Assembly (NCBI GenBank): GCA_041402125.1
Contig: JAWKSY010000008.1
Coordinates: 176,221-240,220, forward strand
Direction: 5' to 3'
Source: JAWKSY01 sp041402125
GTDB taxonomy: Bacteria > Planctomycetota > GCA-002687715 > DRQF01
Length of the DNA: 64,000 nucleotides
The position numbers and the translations under genes were made by a program. Each line of letters starts with the position of its first letter. Positions within the stretch are counted from its first letter, which is position 1. The notes below the pieces were generated by a model. That model was given only the letters and a program-made list of their open reading frames with translations, did no database searches and was not told the DNA's origin. This document shows positions 1 to 8,041 of the stretch, piece after piece.

Positions 1-2089
1 CCTCGGTGCCCGGGGGCGTCGCGAGCCGCAGTTCGAGGCGCCCGCCGGCCGGCACGACGAAGGGGTCGGCCTCCGTCGCCGGCCACCGCGCGAGGGCGAC
101 GCCCGCGCGTTCGAGGAAGAGGTGGGCGCGGTGGGCGGCCTCGGCGTCGCGGTTCACGAGCGTGACCACGAGCTCGCCGTTCGCGTCGAGTCGCGGCGCG
201 CCGTCGGGCGCGAGCCAGGTCTCCTCGATCCAGATCTCGGCCACGCCCACCGCGTTCACCGCCGGGTGGTGGTTCTGCCACCAGAGTTCGAGTCGGCCGT
301 CGGCCGTGACCGGCGCGGGGACGTCGTGTCGCTGCTCGCCGAGCTCGGGCCAGAGGGAGAGGGTGTGGTGGAGGAGCCAGGAGTCGCCGACGAGGGCGAT
401 CGCGCTGGGCGCGGGGAGGTCGCCCTCCTCGGGCCCGGCCGGGCGGGGATAGCTCACGCGGACCTGGTAGCGCCGCTCGGGGTCGAGGTCGGTGACGACG
501 TAGCGGATCTCCGGCTCGGGGGTGAGCTGCGGCGCCCAGCGGAGGGTGTCGCGCGCCGCGCTTCCGAGACGCCCGCCGCTCGCGACGGAGATCAGTCCGC
601 CGGCGCCGGCCTGGTCGAAGGGGGGCAGTCCGCAGTCGAAGTAGCGGTGCACCCGACCGCGATCGACCTTCTCGACCGGGATCGAGTAGCGCGGAAGCAG
701 CACCGCGACGAGCGTCACGAGCGCCACCGCCGCGCCGTAGCCGCCGCCGAGGAGGGCCAGCGTGCCGGCCCGGCGACCGGCGAGTCGCTCGAGTCCCGCG
801 CCGATCGCGATCGCCAGCGGCACGATCACGCCCAGAAGGTAGCGACCGTGGACGTGGTAGTAGGTCCGGTTGGCGAGCCCGATGACGATCACGAGGCCGA
901 AGACCGAGAGCAGGGCGGCGAGGACCGGTCGCGGCGCCGCGGGGCGGTCCTCGCCCTCCCCGCGACGGGTCGTCAGGAGGCCGGCGAGACCCACCACGAC
1001 GAGGGCCAGGAGGGGCAGGACGAGGAGTCGATGGGTCTCGACCTTCTCCTGGCCGAAGCGGCCGAAGAAGCTGAACCCGAGGTCGTCGAGGTAGTCGAAG
1101 GGCAGCGACCAGCGCGGCGTCCCGAGCCGGAGCAGCGCGGGATGGAACCGCAGGTGGTGCTCGACCGCGAGGGGACTCCCGAGCAGCACCCACTGACGGA
1201 CGTGCCACCATCCCGCCAGGACGAAGCAGAGCGCGACCAGCGCGCCGAAGGCGAGGGCGCGGCGTCTCGGGGACGCGCCGCGCTCGCCGAGCACGAGGAG
1301 GCCGACGAAGACGGCCGGTCCCAGCGCGTGGAGCTTCGTGAGGAAGGCGGCGCCGAGGACGACTCCGAGCAGGATCACGGTCCGCGGCGCGAGGAGGGTT
1401 CCGCGGCGTCGCGCCCGGAGTGCCAGCCACGACGCGAGCGCCCCGAGGGCGGCGACGAGGGCGTCGTTCGAGACCGTCCCGAAGGCCACCGCCGCCTGCG
1501 CGCTCAGGAGGAGCGCGGCGAGCAGGCCCAGCGCGAGGCCCGGCCGCTCCGGGAAGGCCTCCAGGAGCGCGAGGCCGGCGAAGAGGGCGGTGAGGACGCC
1601 GAGCAGGACCGAGGTCGCGCGCAGGACCTGGAACACGCGCCGGGGCTGGGTGAAGAGGGCGCGCGTGCGCGGGTCCACCGCGATCCCCCGGGCCTCGGAG
1701 GCGGGGATCCCGAGGTCGTCGATCCGCCGGCGGGAGCCGTCGTAGGTCGTCACGCGTCCGAGCAGGCGCGCGCCGCGCCGCTCCGGGGGCCGACGTCCGG
1801 CGGCGGGGTCCTCGTCCTCGGGCACGGGGTCTGCCTCCGCCGCCGCGCGCCACACGAGGCCGAGCATCGCGTGAGCCAGCGGCGGGTGCTGGATCTGCCC
1901 CACCGCCTCGTGACGGGGGTCGGGGAGGTGGTGCGCGTAGGCGAGCGCCAGCGCGTAGTCGAGGTGGTCCTCCTCGTCGGCGCCCAGTCCGGCCGGCACG
2001 ACGATCGACGCCAGGCTCGCCCCGAGGCCGAGCAGGAGCGCGAGACCGAGGACGACGACGTGGCGGGGGAGGGGGCGGGCGATTCTCAT
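1..2089 (-). CDS. GT-C-type polytopic membrane glycosyltransferase-like protein, 3' end cut by window edge
   Basis: The minus strand is open from an ATG at 2089 to the left edge, about 696 codons with no stop. A hydrophobic first helix (LGLALLLGLGASLASIVV) is followed by an extracytoplasmic loop with GADEEDHLDYA and QIQHPPLAH. Many Leu/Val/Ala-rich helices follow, then a soluble C-terminal part with beta-type sequence (PEPEIRYVVTDLDPERRY). An acidic Asp-Glu pair in the first loop followed by an H-P-P segment is typical of GT-C glycosyltransferases (PMT/ArnT, DUF2142), which move sugars from lipid carriers outside the membrane. An ATG 11 bases upstream hits a stop after four codons, so 2089 is the start. 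The long opposite-strand reading frame here has no recognisable protein. Family is moderately certain; substrate unknown. Confidence 0.7.
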   Translation of the reverse strand, partial: MRIARPLPRHVVVLGLALLLGLGASLASIVVPAGLGADEEDHLDYALALAYAHHLPDPRHEAVGQIQHPPLAHAMLGLVWRAAAEADPVPEDEDPAAGRRPPERRGARLLGRVTTYDGSRRRIDDLGIPASEARGIAVDPRTRALFTQPRRVFQVLRATSVLLGVLTALFAGLALLEAFPERPGLALGLLAALLLSAQAAVAFGTVSNDALVAALGALASWLALRARRRGTLLAPRTVILLGVVLGAAFLTKLHALGPAVFVGLLVLGERGASPRRRALAFGALVALCFVLAGWWHVRQWVLLGSPLAVEHHLRFHPALLRLGTPRWSLPFDYLDDLGFSFFGRFGQEKVETHRLLVLPLLALVVVGLAGLLTTRRGEGEDRPAAPRPVLAALLSVFGLVIVIGLANRTYYHVHGRYLLGVIVPLAIAIGAGLERLAGRRAGTLALLGGGYGAAVALVTLVAVLLPRYSIPVEKVDRGRVHRYFDCGLPPFDQAGAGGLISVASGGRLGSAARDTLRWAPQLTPEPEIRYVVTDLDPERRYQVRVSYPRPAGPEEGDLPAPSAIALVGDSWLLHHTLSLWPELGEQRHDVPAPVTADGRLELWWQNHHPAVNAVGVAEIWIEETWLAPDGAPRLDANGELVVTLVNRDAEAAHRAHLFLERAGVALARWPATEADPFVVPAGGRLELRLATPPGTE

Positions 2090-2249
2090 GCGAGGCGCAT
2101 GGTAGCCCCGCGGCCGGACGACGGGGAGTCGCCATCTGATAGACTCCGCATCCGTCGCCGTCCGGGGTCGATCCGGCGGCGCGGTCGGGCGTGATCGCCC
2201 CGAGGATCGGATGCCGGCGGTCGGAGAGGCCGCGCACGCGGAGGGACCG

Positions 2250-3446
2250 ATGGACTTCTACGAGGAATCGCTCGAGCGTCACCGCGTCCTGCGCGGCAAG
2301 ATCGAGATCCACTCGCGCATGCGACTCGAGTCGCAGCACGACCTCAGCCTCGCCTACACCCCCGGCGTCGCGCGTCCCTGCGAGGTGATCGCGCGCGATC
2401 CCTCCGCGGCCTGGGACCTCACCTGGAAGGGGCGCTGCGTCGCCGTCGTCTCCGACGGCACCGCCGTGCTCGGCCTCGGCGATATCGGCCCCGAGGCCGC
2501 GCTGCCGGTGATGGAGGGCAAGGCGGCGCTCTTCCGCGAGTTCGGCGGCCTCGACGCGATCCCGCTCGTCCTCGCCACGAAGGACGTCGACGAGATCGTC
2601 TCGATCGTCCGCGCCGTCGCCCCGACCTTCGGCGGCATCAACCTCGAGGACATCTCGGCGCCGCGCTGCTTCAAGATCGAGCGCGCCCTGCAGGACGTGG
2701 GCATCCCCGTCCTCCACGACGACCAGCACGGCACCGCGATCGTGCTGCTCGCGGCGGTGATGAACGCGGTGCGCGTCCTGAAGACGACGCTCGGCAAGCT
2801 GCGCGTCGTGATGGTCGGCGCCGGCGCGGCCGGTCGCGCGATCGCCCGGCTCCTGCTCTGCGAGGAGCAGGACGAGCGCTGCATCCCCGTCGGCGACCTC
2901 GTCATCTGCGACTCCAAGGGGATCATCTACCCCGGTCGCGAGGGCAACGACGAGGTCAAGGAGGAGATGGCCCGCCTCTCGAACCCCGACGGACGCAAGG
3001 GTGATCTCCGCGACGCGCTGAAGGGCGCGGACGTCTTCATCGGCGTGAGCCGCGGCGGCCTCCTGACGGCAGCCGACATCGAGAGCATGGGGCCGAACCC
3101 GATCGTCTTCGCGATGGCCAACCCCGAGCCGGAGATCATGCCGGACGAGGCCCGTCGAGGCGGCGCCGCGATCGTCGGCACCGGTCGGAGCGACTTCCCG
3201 AACCAGGTCAACAACGTCCTCGCCTTCCCCGGCCTCTTCCGCGGCGCCCTCGAGGCGCGCGCCACGCGCTTCACCAACGCGATGCTCTACGCCGCGATCG
3301 ACGCCATCGCCGACTCGGTCGTCGACCCCGCGCCCAACCGCATCCTGCCCCCCGCCTTCGACCGCTCCGTCGCGGTGCGCGTCGCCGACGCGGTGGCGAA
3401 GGCCGCCCGCGCCTCCGGCGTCTGCTTCGAGCGTCCCGACGCCTGA
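2250..3446 (+). CDS. NAD(P)-dependent malic enzyme, short form
   Basis: Oxidative decarboxylation of malate to pyruvate, linking the TCA cycle to pyruvate. About 398 residues, the size of short bacterial malic enzymes without the C-terminal phosphotransacetylase-like domain found in MaeB. Visible hallmarks are SLAYTPGVARPC near residue 32, GLGDIGPEAALPVMEGKA, GGINLEDISAPRCF, the metal/active-site segment VLHDDQHGTAIV, and the dinucleotide-binding GAGAAGRAIARLL near residue 190. A C-terminal segment with MANPEPEI and GRSDFPNQVNN also matches. I prefer ATG 2250 (MDFYEESLERH), preceded by GAGGGA, over an in-frame ATG at 2211 that adds 13 unconserved residues. Single-gene unit, divergent from the glycosyltransferase. 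Cofactor preference cannot be read with confidence. Confidence 0.93.
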   Translation: MDFYEESLERHRVLRGKIEIHSRMRLESQHDLSLAYTPGVARPCEVIARDPSAAWDLTWKGRCVAVVSDGTAVLGLGDIGPEAALPVMEGKAALFREFGGLDAIPLVLATKDVDEIVSIVRAVAPTFGGINLEDISAPRCFKIERALQDVGIPVLHDDQHGTAIVLLAAVMNAVRVLKTTLGKLRVVMVGAGAAGRAIARLLLCEEQDERCIPVGDLVICDSKGIIYPGREGNDEVKEEMARLSNPDGRKGDLRDALKGADVFIGVSRGGLLTAADIESMGPNPIVFAMANPEPEIMPDEARRGGAAIVGTGRSDFPNQVNNVLAFPGLFRGALEARATRFTNAMLYAAIDAIADSVVDPAPNRILPPAFDRSVAVRVADAVAKAARASGVCFERPDA

Positions 3447-3470
3447 GAGCGCACGTCCGCCCGACGGTCG

Positions 3471-3582
3471 AATGCTAGTACGGTGCCAGTCACCCGATGA
3501 GCATTTCCGGGCGAGTCGGTTCCGCTTGCGGATCCCGTGGGAGCGGAAATGCTCATCGGGTGACTGGCACCGTACTAGCATT
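3471..3582. repeat. 39-bp perfect inverted repeat (REP/REPIN-like element)
   Basis: Left arm 3471-3509 and right arm 3544-3582 are perfect reverse complements over 39 bases, separated by a 34-base spacer. Each arm contains the small hairpin core GGTGCCAGTCACC. The right unit also has its own terminal inverted repeat, CGGAAATGCT at 3544-3553 and AGCATTTCCG at 3577-3586. The 14-mer AGCATTTCCGGGCG occurs twice in direct orientation (3500-3513 and 3577-3590). It lies between the 3' ends of malic enzyme and rsmG, so it may also terminate both. The organisation resembles REPINs mobilised by RAYT-type HUH transposases, but none is encoded nearby. Confidence 0.85.
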
Positions 3583-3636
3583 TCCGGGCGGGGCGGCTCC
3601 GGCTGACCAGCCCCGCGCTCGCCTCCCCGCGCGCGC

Positions 3637-4305
3637 TCAGACCCAGTCGATCATGACGAGCGTGTGCTTCGCCTCGTCGCCGGGGAGCTGGTAGTCGAGG
3701 TCGAGGGCGACGCCGAGCTTCCGCTTCTTCATCAGCGGGCCGGCCTCGAAGAGCTCCTCGTCGAGACGGGGGCCCTTCCAGAGGAGGAGCGGTCCGAACC
3801 AGCGATTCGTGCACCACTCGAGGAGGCGGAGCGTCGGCCCGACCGCGCGGGCGAGGACGACGTCGTAGCCCTTGCGCTCGTCGCGGATGAAGTCCTCGAA
3901 GCGGGACCAGACGCATTCGACGCGGTCCTCGAGGCCGAGGTCGGCGACGACGCCGCCGAGGAAGTCGATCTTCTTGCGCCGGGCGTCGAGGAGCGTGACC
4001 GAGAGGTGCGGGCCGGCGATCGCGATCGCGAGGCCCGGCCAGCCGGCGCCGGTGCCGAGGTCGAGGACGCGGGTGATGGGGGACTCGGGCGTGCCCTCGA
4101 GCAGCGGCGCGGCCACGATGGAGTCGAGCACGTGGCGGGTCGCCATCTCCTCGGGTTCGACGATCCGGGTGAGGTTGAGGTAGTCGTTCTTCTGCCGCAC
4201 GAGCCACGCGTGGCGCGCGAGGCGCGGCAGGTCCGGGACCTCCCAGTCGGCGAGCGCCCCCGCGAAGCGCGCGTTGAACTCCGTCTCGTCCATCGGCCCG
4301 CTCAT
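3637..4305 (-). CDS. rsmG: 16S rRNA (guanine527-N7)-methyltransferase RsmG
   Basis: SAM-dependent methylation of G527 in 16S rRNA. 222 residues, the usual RsmG size. Visible family features: NDYLNLT near residue 40, RHVLDSIVA, the SAM-binding VLDLGTGAGWPGLAIA near residue 80, the segment LLDARRKKIDFL, and VVLARAVGPTLRLLEW. The start ATG at 4305 overlaps the stop of the upstream universal stress gene by four bases (ATGA), so it is translationally coupled as the last gene of the antiporter / Usp / rsmG operon. MDETEF, four codons downstream, is an alternative start. Confidence 0.93.
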   Translation of the reverse strand: MSGPMDETEFNARFAGALADWEVPDLPRLARHAWLVRQKNDYLNLTRIVEPEEMATRHVLDSIVAAPLLEGTPESPITRVLDLGTGAGWPGLAIAIAGPHLSVTLLDARRKKIDFLGGVVADLGLEDRVECVWSRFEDFIRDERKGYDVVLARAVGPTLRLLEWCTNRWFGPLLLWKGPRLDEELFEAGPLMKKRKLGVALDLDYQLPGDEAKHTLVMIDWV

Positions 4306-5174
4306 GCGTCGGACCCCACCGCCAGGACCGGCGCGGTCGAGGCGAGGACGCAGCGGCGGGCGATCGAGAGCGAGGGCGCGTCGGTGCGGCGCACGTAGGC
4401 CGCGACCGAGAAGCCCGCGGCTTCGGCCGCGAGCGTCGCGACCGTCCGCGAGGGGCGGTCGCCGACGCGGATCCCGAAGCGGACCGCGAAGTCCTCGCCC
4501 TCGCCGAGATGCTGCGCCGCCGCGACGATGCCGCCGGAGAGCCGTCGTCCGGCGCGCTCGACGAGATCATCCGAGAACTTCCGTCCCTCGTCCTCGTCGC
4601 CGAGGAGCAGGCGGATCGCGTCGAGGAGGGCCGGGTCGGGCGCCGCCACGAGTTCGAGGGCGCCGCCGCCGCGCGCGAAGGCCGCGCCCCAGGCCGCGGC
4701 CAGGATCTGGAGCGGCGGGTGGAGATCGATCAGCACCCAGGGGTGGGCCAGCGTGCGGTCGGCGTCGGCCACCGGCGCGCGGGCGATGAGCACCGGAGCC
4801 GGACACTCGGCGAGGAGCATGTCGACGGTCACGCCCAGGCTCTCCTCGCGGAGGCGACCGTAGTCGTCGCCGAAGGGCGCCGGGACGACGACGAGGTCGG
4901 CCGCCTCCCGCTCGCGCGCGGTGAGGATCGCCGCGGTCGCGCCGTTCGGGTCGCGGGTGCCCTGCGGCTGGTCGAGCGTGGCGACGGCGCCGCCGCACCG
5001 GCGCGCGGCGGCCTCGGCGAGGCCGAGGACGACGTCGTCCTGGTCGCTGCCGTCGCGCACCGCGAGGATGCGGCGGAGCGATGGGATCGCGATCTCCTGC
5101 GGCTTCGCCTTGAGGGCGGCCTCGAAACGGCCGAGGCTCGAGTCGACGTCGCGCGATTCCTGACGGTCGGGCAT
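4302..5174 (-). CDS. universal stress protein-like, tandem-domain
   Basis: 290 residues resembling a two-domain UspA-family protein. The first half has RRILAVRDGSDQDDVVLGLA, an AADLVVVPAPFGDDYGRLRE segment and a strand LLAECPAPVLIARAPV, matching the Usp alpha/beta pattern that ends with 'CPVLV' before the final helix. The second half repeats a weaker version ending in LASTAPVLAVGSDA. The classical ATP motif G-2x-G-9x-G-S/T is not evident, so nucleotide binding is doubtful. It starts one base after the stop of the antiporter gene and its stop overlaps the start of rsmG. Co-transcription suggests a cytoplasmic partner of the transporter, as seen for Usp domains in other antiporter operons; that role is inference. 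Confidence 0.72.
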   Translation of the reverse strand: MPDRQESRDVDSSLGRFEAALKAKPQEIAIPSLRRILAVRDGSDQDDVVLGLAEAAARRCGGAVATLDQPQGTRDPNGATAAILTAREREAADLVVVPAPFGDDYGRLREESLGVTVDMLLAECPAPVLIARAPVADADRTLAHPWVLIDLHPPLQILAAAWGAAFARGGGALELVAAPDPALLDAIRLLLGDEDEGRKFSDDLVERAGRRLSGGIVAAAQHLGEGEDFAVRFGIRVGDRPSRTVATLAAEAAGFSVAAYVRRTDAPSLSIARRCVLASTAPVLAVGSDA

Positions 5175-5175
5175 G

Positions 5176-6630
5176 TCAGCGCTCCGGGAAGAGGTCGAAG
5201 GTCTGGAAGGCCCAGAGGTAGGCGAGGGCGACGGCGCCCTGGACGGCGAGCGTCGTGCCGCCGACCTTCATGTACTCGCCCCAGCCGATCTTCACGCCGC
5301 GCTCCTTGTCGAGGGCGTGCAGCGCGATCACGGCCGCGACCGAGCCGACGGGGGTCGAGTTGCCGCCGAGGTTCGAGCAGATCACGAGCGTCCACCAGAG
5401 CGGCGTGACTTCGGCGCCGCTCGCCTCCATCGCGAAGGTGATCGGGATCAAGGTCGCGGCCACCGGGATGTTGTCGACGATGCCGGAGAGGATGAGCACG
5501 AAGACGCCCATGATGAGCATCGTCGCCACCGGATTCCCGCCGGAGAGCGCATCGATCCCGCCCGCGAGCTTCTGGAGCAGCCCCGTCTCCTGGACGGCGC
5601 CGATGATCACGAAGAGGCCAATGAAGAAGACGATGAGGGGCCACTTCACCGTCTTGATCGCCTTCTCGGTGTCGAAGCCCGAGAAGAGGAGGGCGGCGAT
5701 GCCGCCGGCCATCGCGATGAAGTCGAGCCCGAGGCCCATGGTCTGGGCGGTCGCGAAGCCGACGATCGTGAAGAGGAGGATCACCGCGCAGCGCGTGAAG
5801 ATCCGCCGGTCCTCCACGAGCGCCCACTCGTCGAAGCTCGCCACCTTGGCGGCGCGCTCGGCCGGGTCGCCCGCGACCTTCAGGCTCTTCGCGTAGAAGG
5901 CGCGCACGACGGCCCAGGCGATCGCGCCGGTGACGAAGGCGATGGGGGTCGTCACGCGGAAGAAGTCGAGGTAGGCGAGCCCGGCCTTCTGACCGACCAT
6001 CATCGTGCAGATGCCGGAGGCGAAGGTGACCAGCGCGCCCGAGTTGGCGCTGATCGCGACGATCATGACGTAGGGCTTCGGGTCGTAGTCGAGCTCCTTC
6101 GTCACCGCCAGCGCCAGCGTCACCATGATCAGGGTGCCGGGCGCGATGGTGAGGAAGCTGCAGAAGAGCACGGTGAGCACGGCGAGGTAGAAGAAGAGCC
6201 GCCCCGGATCGCCCTGCGTCTTCTTGACGATCTTCACCGAGATGAAGTGGAAGAGGCCGGAGTGCCCGGCGATCTCGACGAGGATCGAGGTGCCCAGCAG
6301 AACGCCGAGCACGCCGAGGTCGTGGCCCACGGTCTCGTGGACCTCCTCGTAGCCGTGGTGCCGGTAGAGGCCGAAGGCCATCGCGGCCGCGACCGCCGCG
6401 ATCGCGCCGCTCATGGCGGCGAGGCTCTTGTGCAGCAGCTCGAAGGCGATCGCCACGTAGGTGGCGACCATGATCGCGCCCAGCACCAGCATCGGCAGGA
6501 GCCCCGGGCTCTCCGCCGCCGGCGCGGCATCCTCGGCCCGCAGCTCGCCCCCGAGCGTGCCCCAGGCGATGAGCGCCCAGAGCCCGATCAGGCCCAGCGC
6601 CTTCCACTTCCGGTCCCGCGACCCGACCAT
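5176..6630 (-). CDS. ArsB/NhaD superfamily sodium:proton antiporter-like transporter
   Basis: 484 residues with an N-terminal signal-like helix and roughly 12 membrane segments. Signature segments are SANSGALVTFASGICTMM near residue 193, SGIVDNIPVAATLIP near residue 395 and SNLGGNSTPVGSVAAV near residue 430. They correspond to the two inverted half-repeats of the ion-transporter superfamily that includes NhaD and ArsB. The SxxVDNIP and NLGGxxTPxG motifs fit NhaD better than ArsB. Likely Na+(Li+)/H+ exchange at the inner membrane. First gene of a tight operon with a Usp-like protein and rsmG. It diverges from the gene at 6734 across 103 bases that should hold both promoters. Confidence 0.86.
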   Translation of the reverse strand: MVGSRDRKWKALGLIGLWALIAWGTLGGELRAEDAAPAAESPGLLPMLVLGAIMVATYVAIAFELLHKSLAAMSGAIAAVAAAMAFGLYRHHGYEEVHETVGHDLGVLGVLLGTSILVEIAGHSGLFHFISVKIVKKTQGDPGRLFFYLAVLTVLFCSFLTIAPGTLIMVTLALAVTKELDYDPKPYVMIVAISANSGALVTFASGICTMMVGQKAGLAYLDFFRVTTPIAFVTGAIAWAVVRAFYAKSLKVAGDPAERAAKVASFDEWALVEDRRIFTRCAVILLFTIVGFATAQTMGLGLDFIAMAGGIAALLFSGFDTEKAIKTVKWPLIVFFIGLFVIIGAVQETGLLQKLAGGIDALSGGNPVATMLIMGVFVLILSGIVDNIPVAATLIPITFAMEASGAEVTPLWWTLVICSNLGGNSTPVGSVAAVIALHALDKERGVKIGWGEYMKVGGTTLAVQGAVALAYLWAFQTFDLFPER

Positions 6631-6733
6631 GCTCGGCCCACCTCTCGACGACTCGATCGCGGCAAGCTAACAGGGGAGGGCGGCGGCGTCACCGGAGGGC
6701 CCGGCCGGGGCGGCTCCGGGGTAGAATGCCCCG

Positions 6734-7972
6734 ATGATGATCCGACTCCTCGTCCTCTTTCTCCTCGCGGCGCCGCTCGCGGCCCAGGAGGGTGCCTCGC
6801 CGGCGGATCCGCTCCGCGCCTTCGTCGAGGGTTGGTCCGCCCGGCCCGCGACCGAACGGGCCGCCGCGCTCGACGCGCTCTGGAAGACGGCGAGGCCCGA
6901 CGAGGGGCTGGGCGCCGCGCTGGCCGAGCTGCTCGCGGCCGACTCGCAGGATCCGGCGCTCGCGCGCTTCGTCGCCGCCGCGCTCCGCTCGCCTCGCGCG
7001 GAGCGTCGCGCCGTCGGTCAGCGCGCCGTCGCGCGCGCCGGCGGCTCCTTCCTCGCGGGGCGGCGCGAGGAGGCTCTCCGCGGCGAGCGCGACGCCGCGG
7101 TCTGGGCGGCGTGGGCGGCCGGCGCCCGGGTCCGCCGCGTCGAGGACGCCGAACTCCTCGCCCTGGTCGACGCCGGCCGCGAGTCCTCCGATCTGCTCGG
7201 GGTCCTCGGCGCCGCCCTCGAGGACCAGGCCCGGCTGCGTCAGCGCCGCGTCCAGCGGCTCGTCTATTACGCGACGCCCGCCGCCGCCGCGCGGGCGGGC
7301 GACGAGTACGGCCTCCTCCTCGGGCGCCTGCGCGCCGAGCGCGGCGCCCTCGACGTCGGCTTCGCCACCCTGGTCGCCGTGGTCCGCAAGCGCGGCGCGT
7401 CCCTCGAGCTCCGCGGCGACGACCGGACCCTCGCGAGCTGGGAGCTTCCGGACTCCGCCGTCGCGTCGCCGACGACGCTGCTCTTCCCGGAGGACGTCCC
7501 GGCGCGGGGTGAGGTCGATCTCCACGTGCGGGGCGCGGAGCGCGGCGAGGTGGAGATCCGCGGGGGTGCGGCCTGCCGCGGAGCTTCCTCGCCGCCGCGG
7601 CGACCCCCGGCGCCTCGATCCGCCCGGCGCCGCCGGCCCTCGTTCCGCCCCGTCGGCCGCAAGGGCAAGGACTGGACGCTCGCGGCGGACGGCGTCCGCG
7701 CCCGGGGCGACGAGCTGGCGATCGACCTCGAACTCGATTCCGACCGCTACCGGGAGCTGCGCATCGAACACGGCGTCGACGGGACCGAGAACGGGGTCTG
7801 GGAGATCCACGTCGGCGAGCTCCCCCCGCTCCGGGTCGTCTCCCAGGCCCTGCCGCGACTCGCCCGGCTCGCTCTTCCGCCCGGAACCCTCCGGGAAGGA
7901 GTGAATCGCGTGACCCTGCGGCGCGTTTCGGGGGCGGCGCTCGCCCTCGATGGAATCCTCCTCGTCCCCTGA
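6734..7972 (+). CDS. exported protein of unknown function, with two compensating frame breaks
   Basis: 412 residues as read. Signal peptide MMIRLLVLFLLAAPLAAQ, then an Ala/Arg-rich helical half resembling HEAT-like repeats (residues 20-200), then a beta-rich C-terminal part ending LALDGILLVP. Residues around 278-306 read as Arg/Pro-rich nonsense. Adding one G in the G run 7562-7566 and removing one C from the run 7648-7651 gives a natural stretch beginning GGCGLPRSFLAAAATPGA and ending LVPPVGRKGKDW. I therefore believe two indels bracket that segment. I recognise no family. The upstream GAATGCCCCG is not a clear ribosome site, and either of two adjacent ATGs may be used. Confidence 0.72.
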   Translation: MMIRLLVLFLLAAPLAAQEGASPADPLRAFVEGWSARPATERAAALDALWKTARPDEGLGAALAELLAADSQDPALARFVAAALRSPRAERRAVGQRAVARAGGSFLAGRREEALRGERDAAVWAAWAAGARVRRVEDAELLALVDAGRESSDLLGVLGAALEDQARLRQRRVQRLVYYATPAAAARAGDEYGLLLGRLRAERGALDVGFATLVAVVRKRGASLELRGDDRTLASWELPDSAVASPTTLLFPEDVPARGEVDLHVRGAERGEVEIRGGAACRGASSPPRRPPAPRSARRRRPSFRPVGRKGKDWTLAADGVRARGDELAIDLELDSDRYRELRIEHGVDGTENGVWEIHVGELPPLRVVSQALPRLARLALPPGTLREGVNRVTLRRVSGAALALDGILLVP

Positions 7973-8041
7973 TACCGTGACGACGAGGCCCGGCGCGCCG
8001 GACCCGACTCCCGTTCCCGCTCCCGACGAAGGAAGGCCGCC

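Noticed and set aside
122..2194. 690-codon plus-strand open frame
   Set aside because: Antisense to the membrane protein gene; Glu/Arg/Gly-rich, no domain, caused by high GC third positions.
3471..3582. Insertion sequence terminal repeats
   Set aside because: No transposase or coding sequence between the arms (34 bases), and no target-site duplication was detected.
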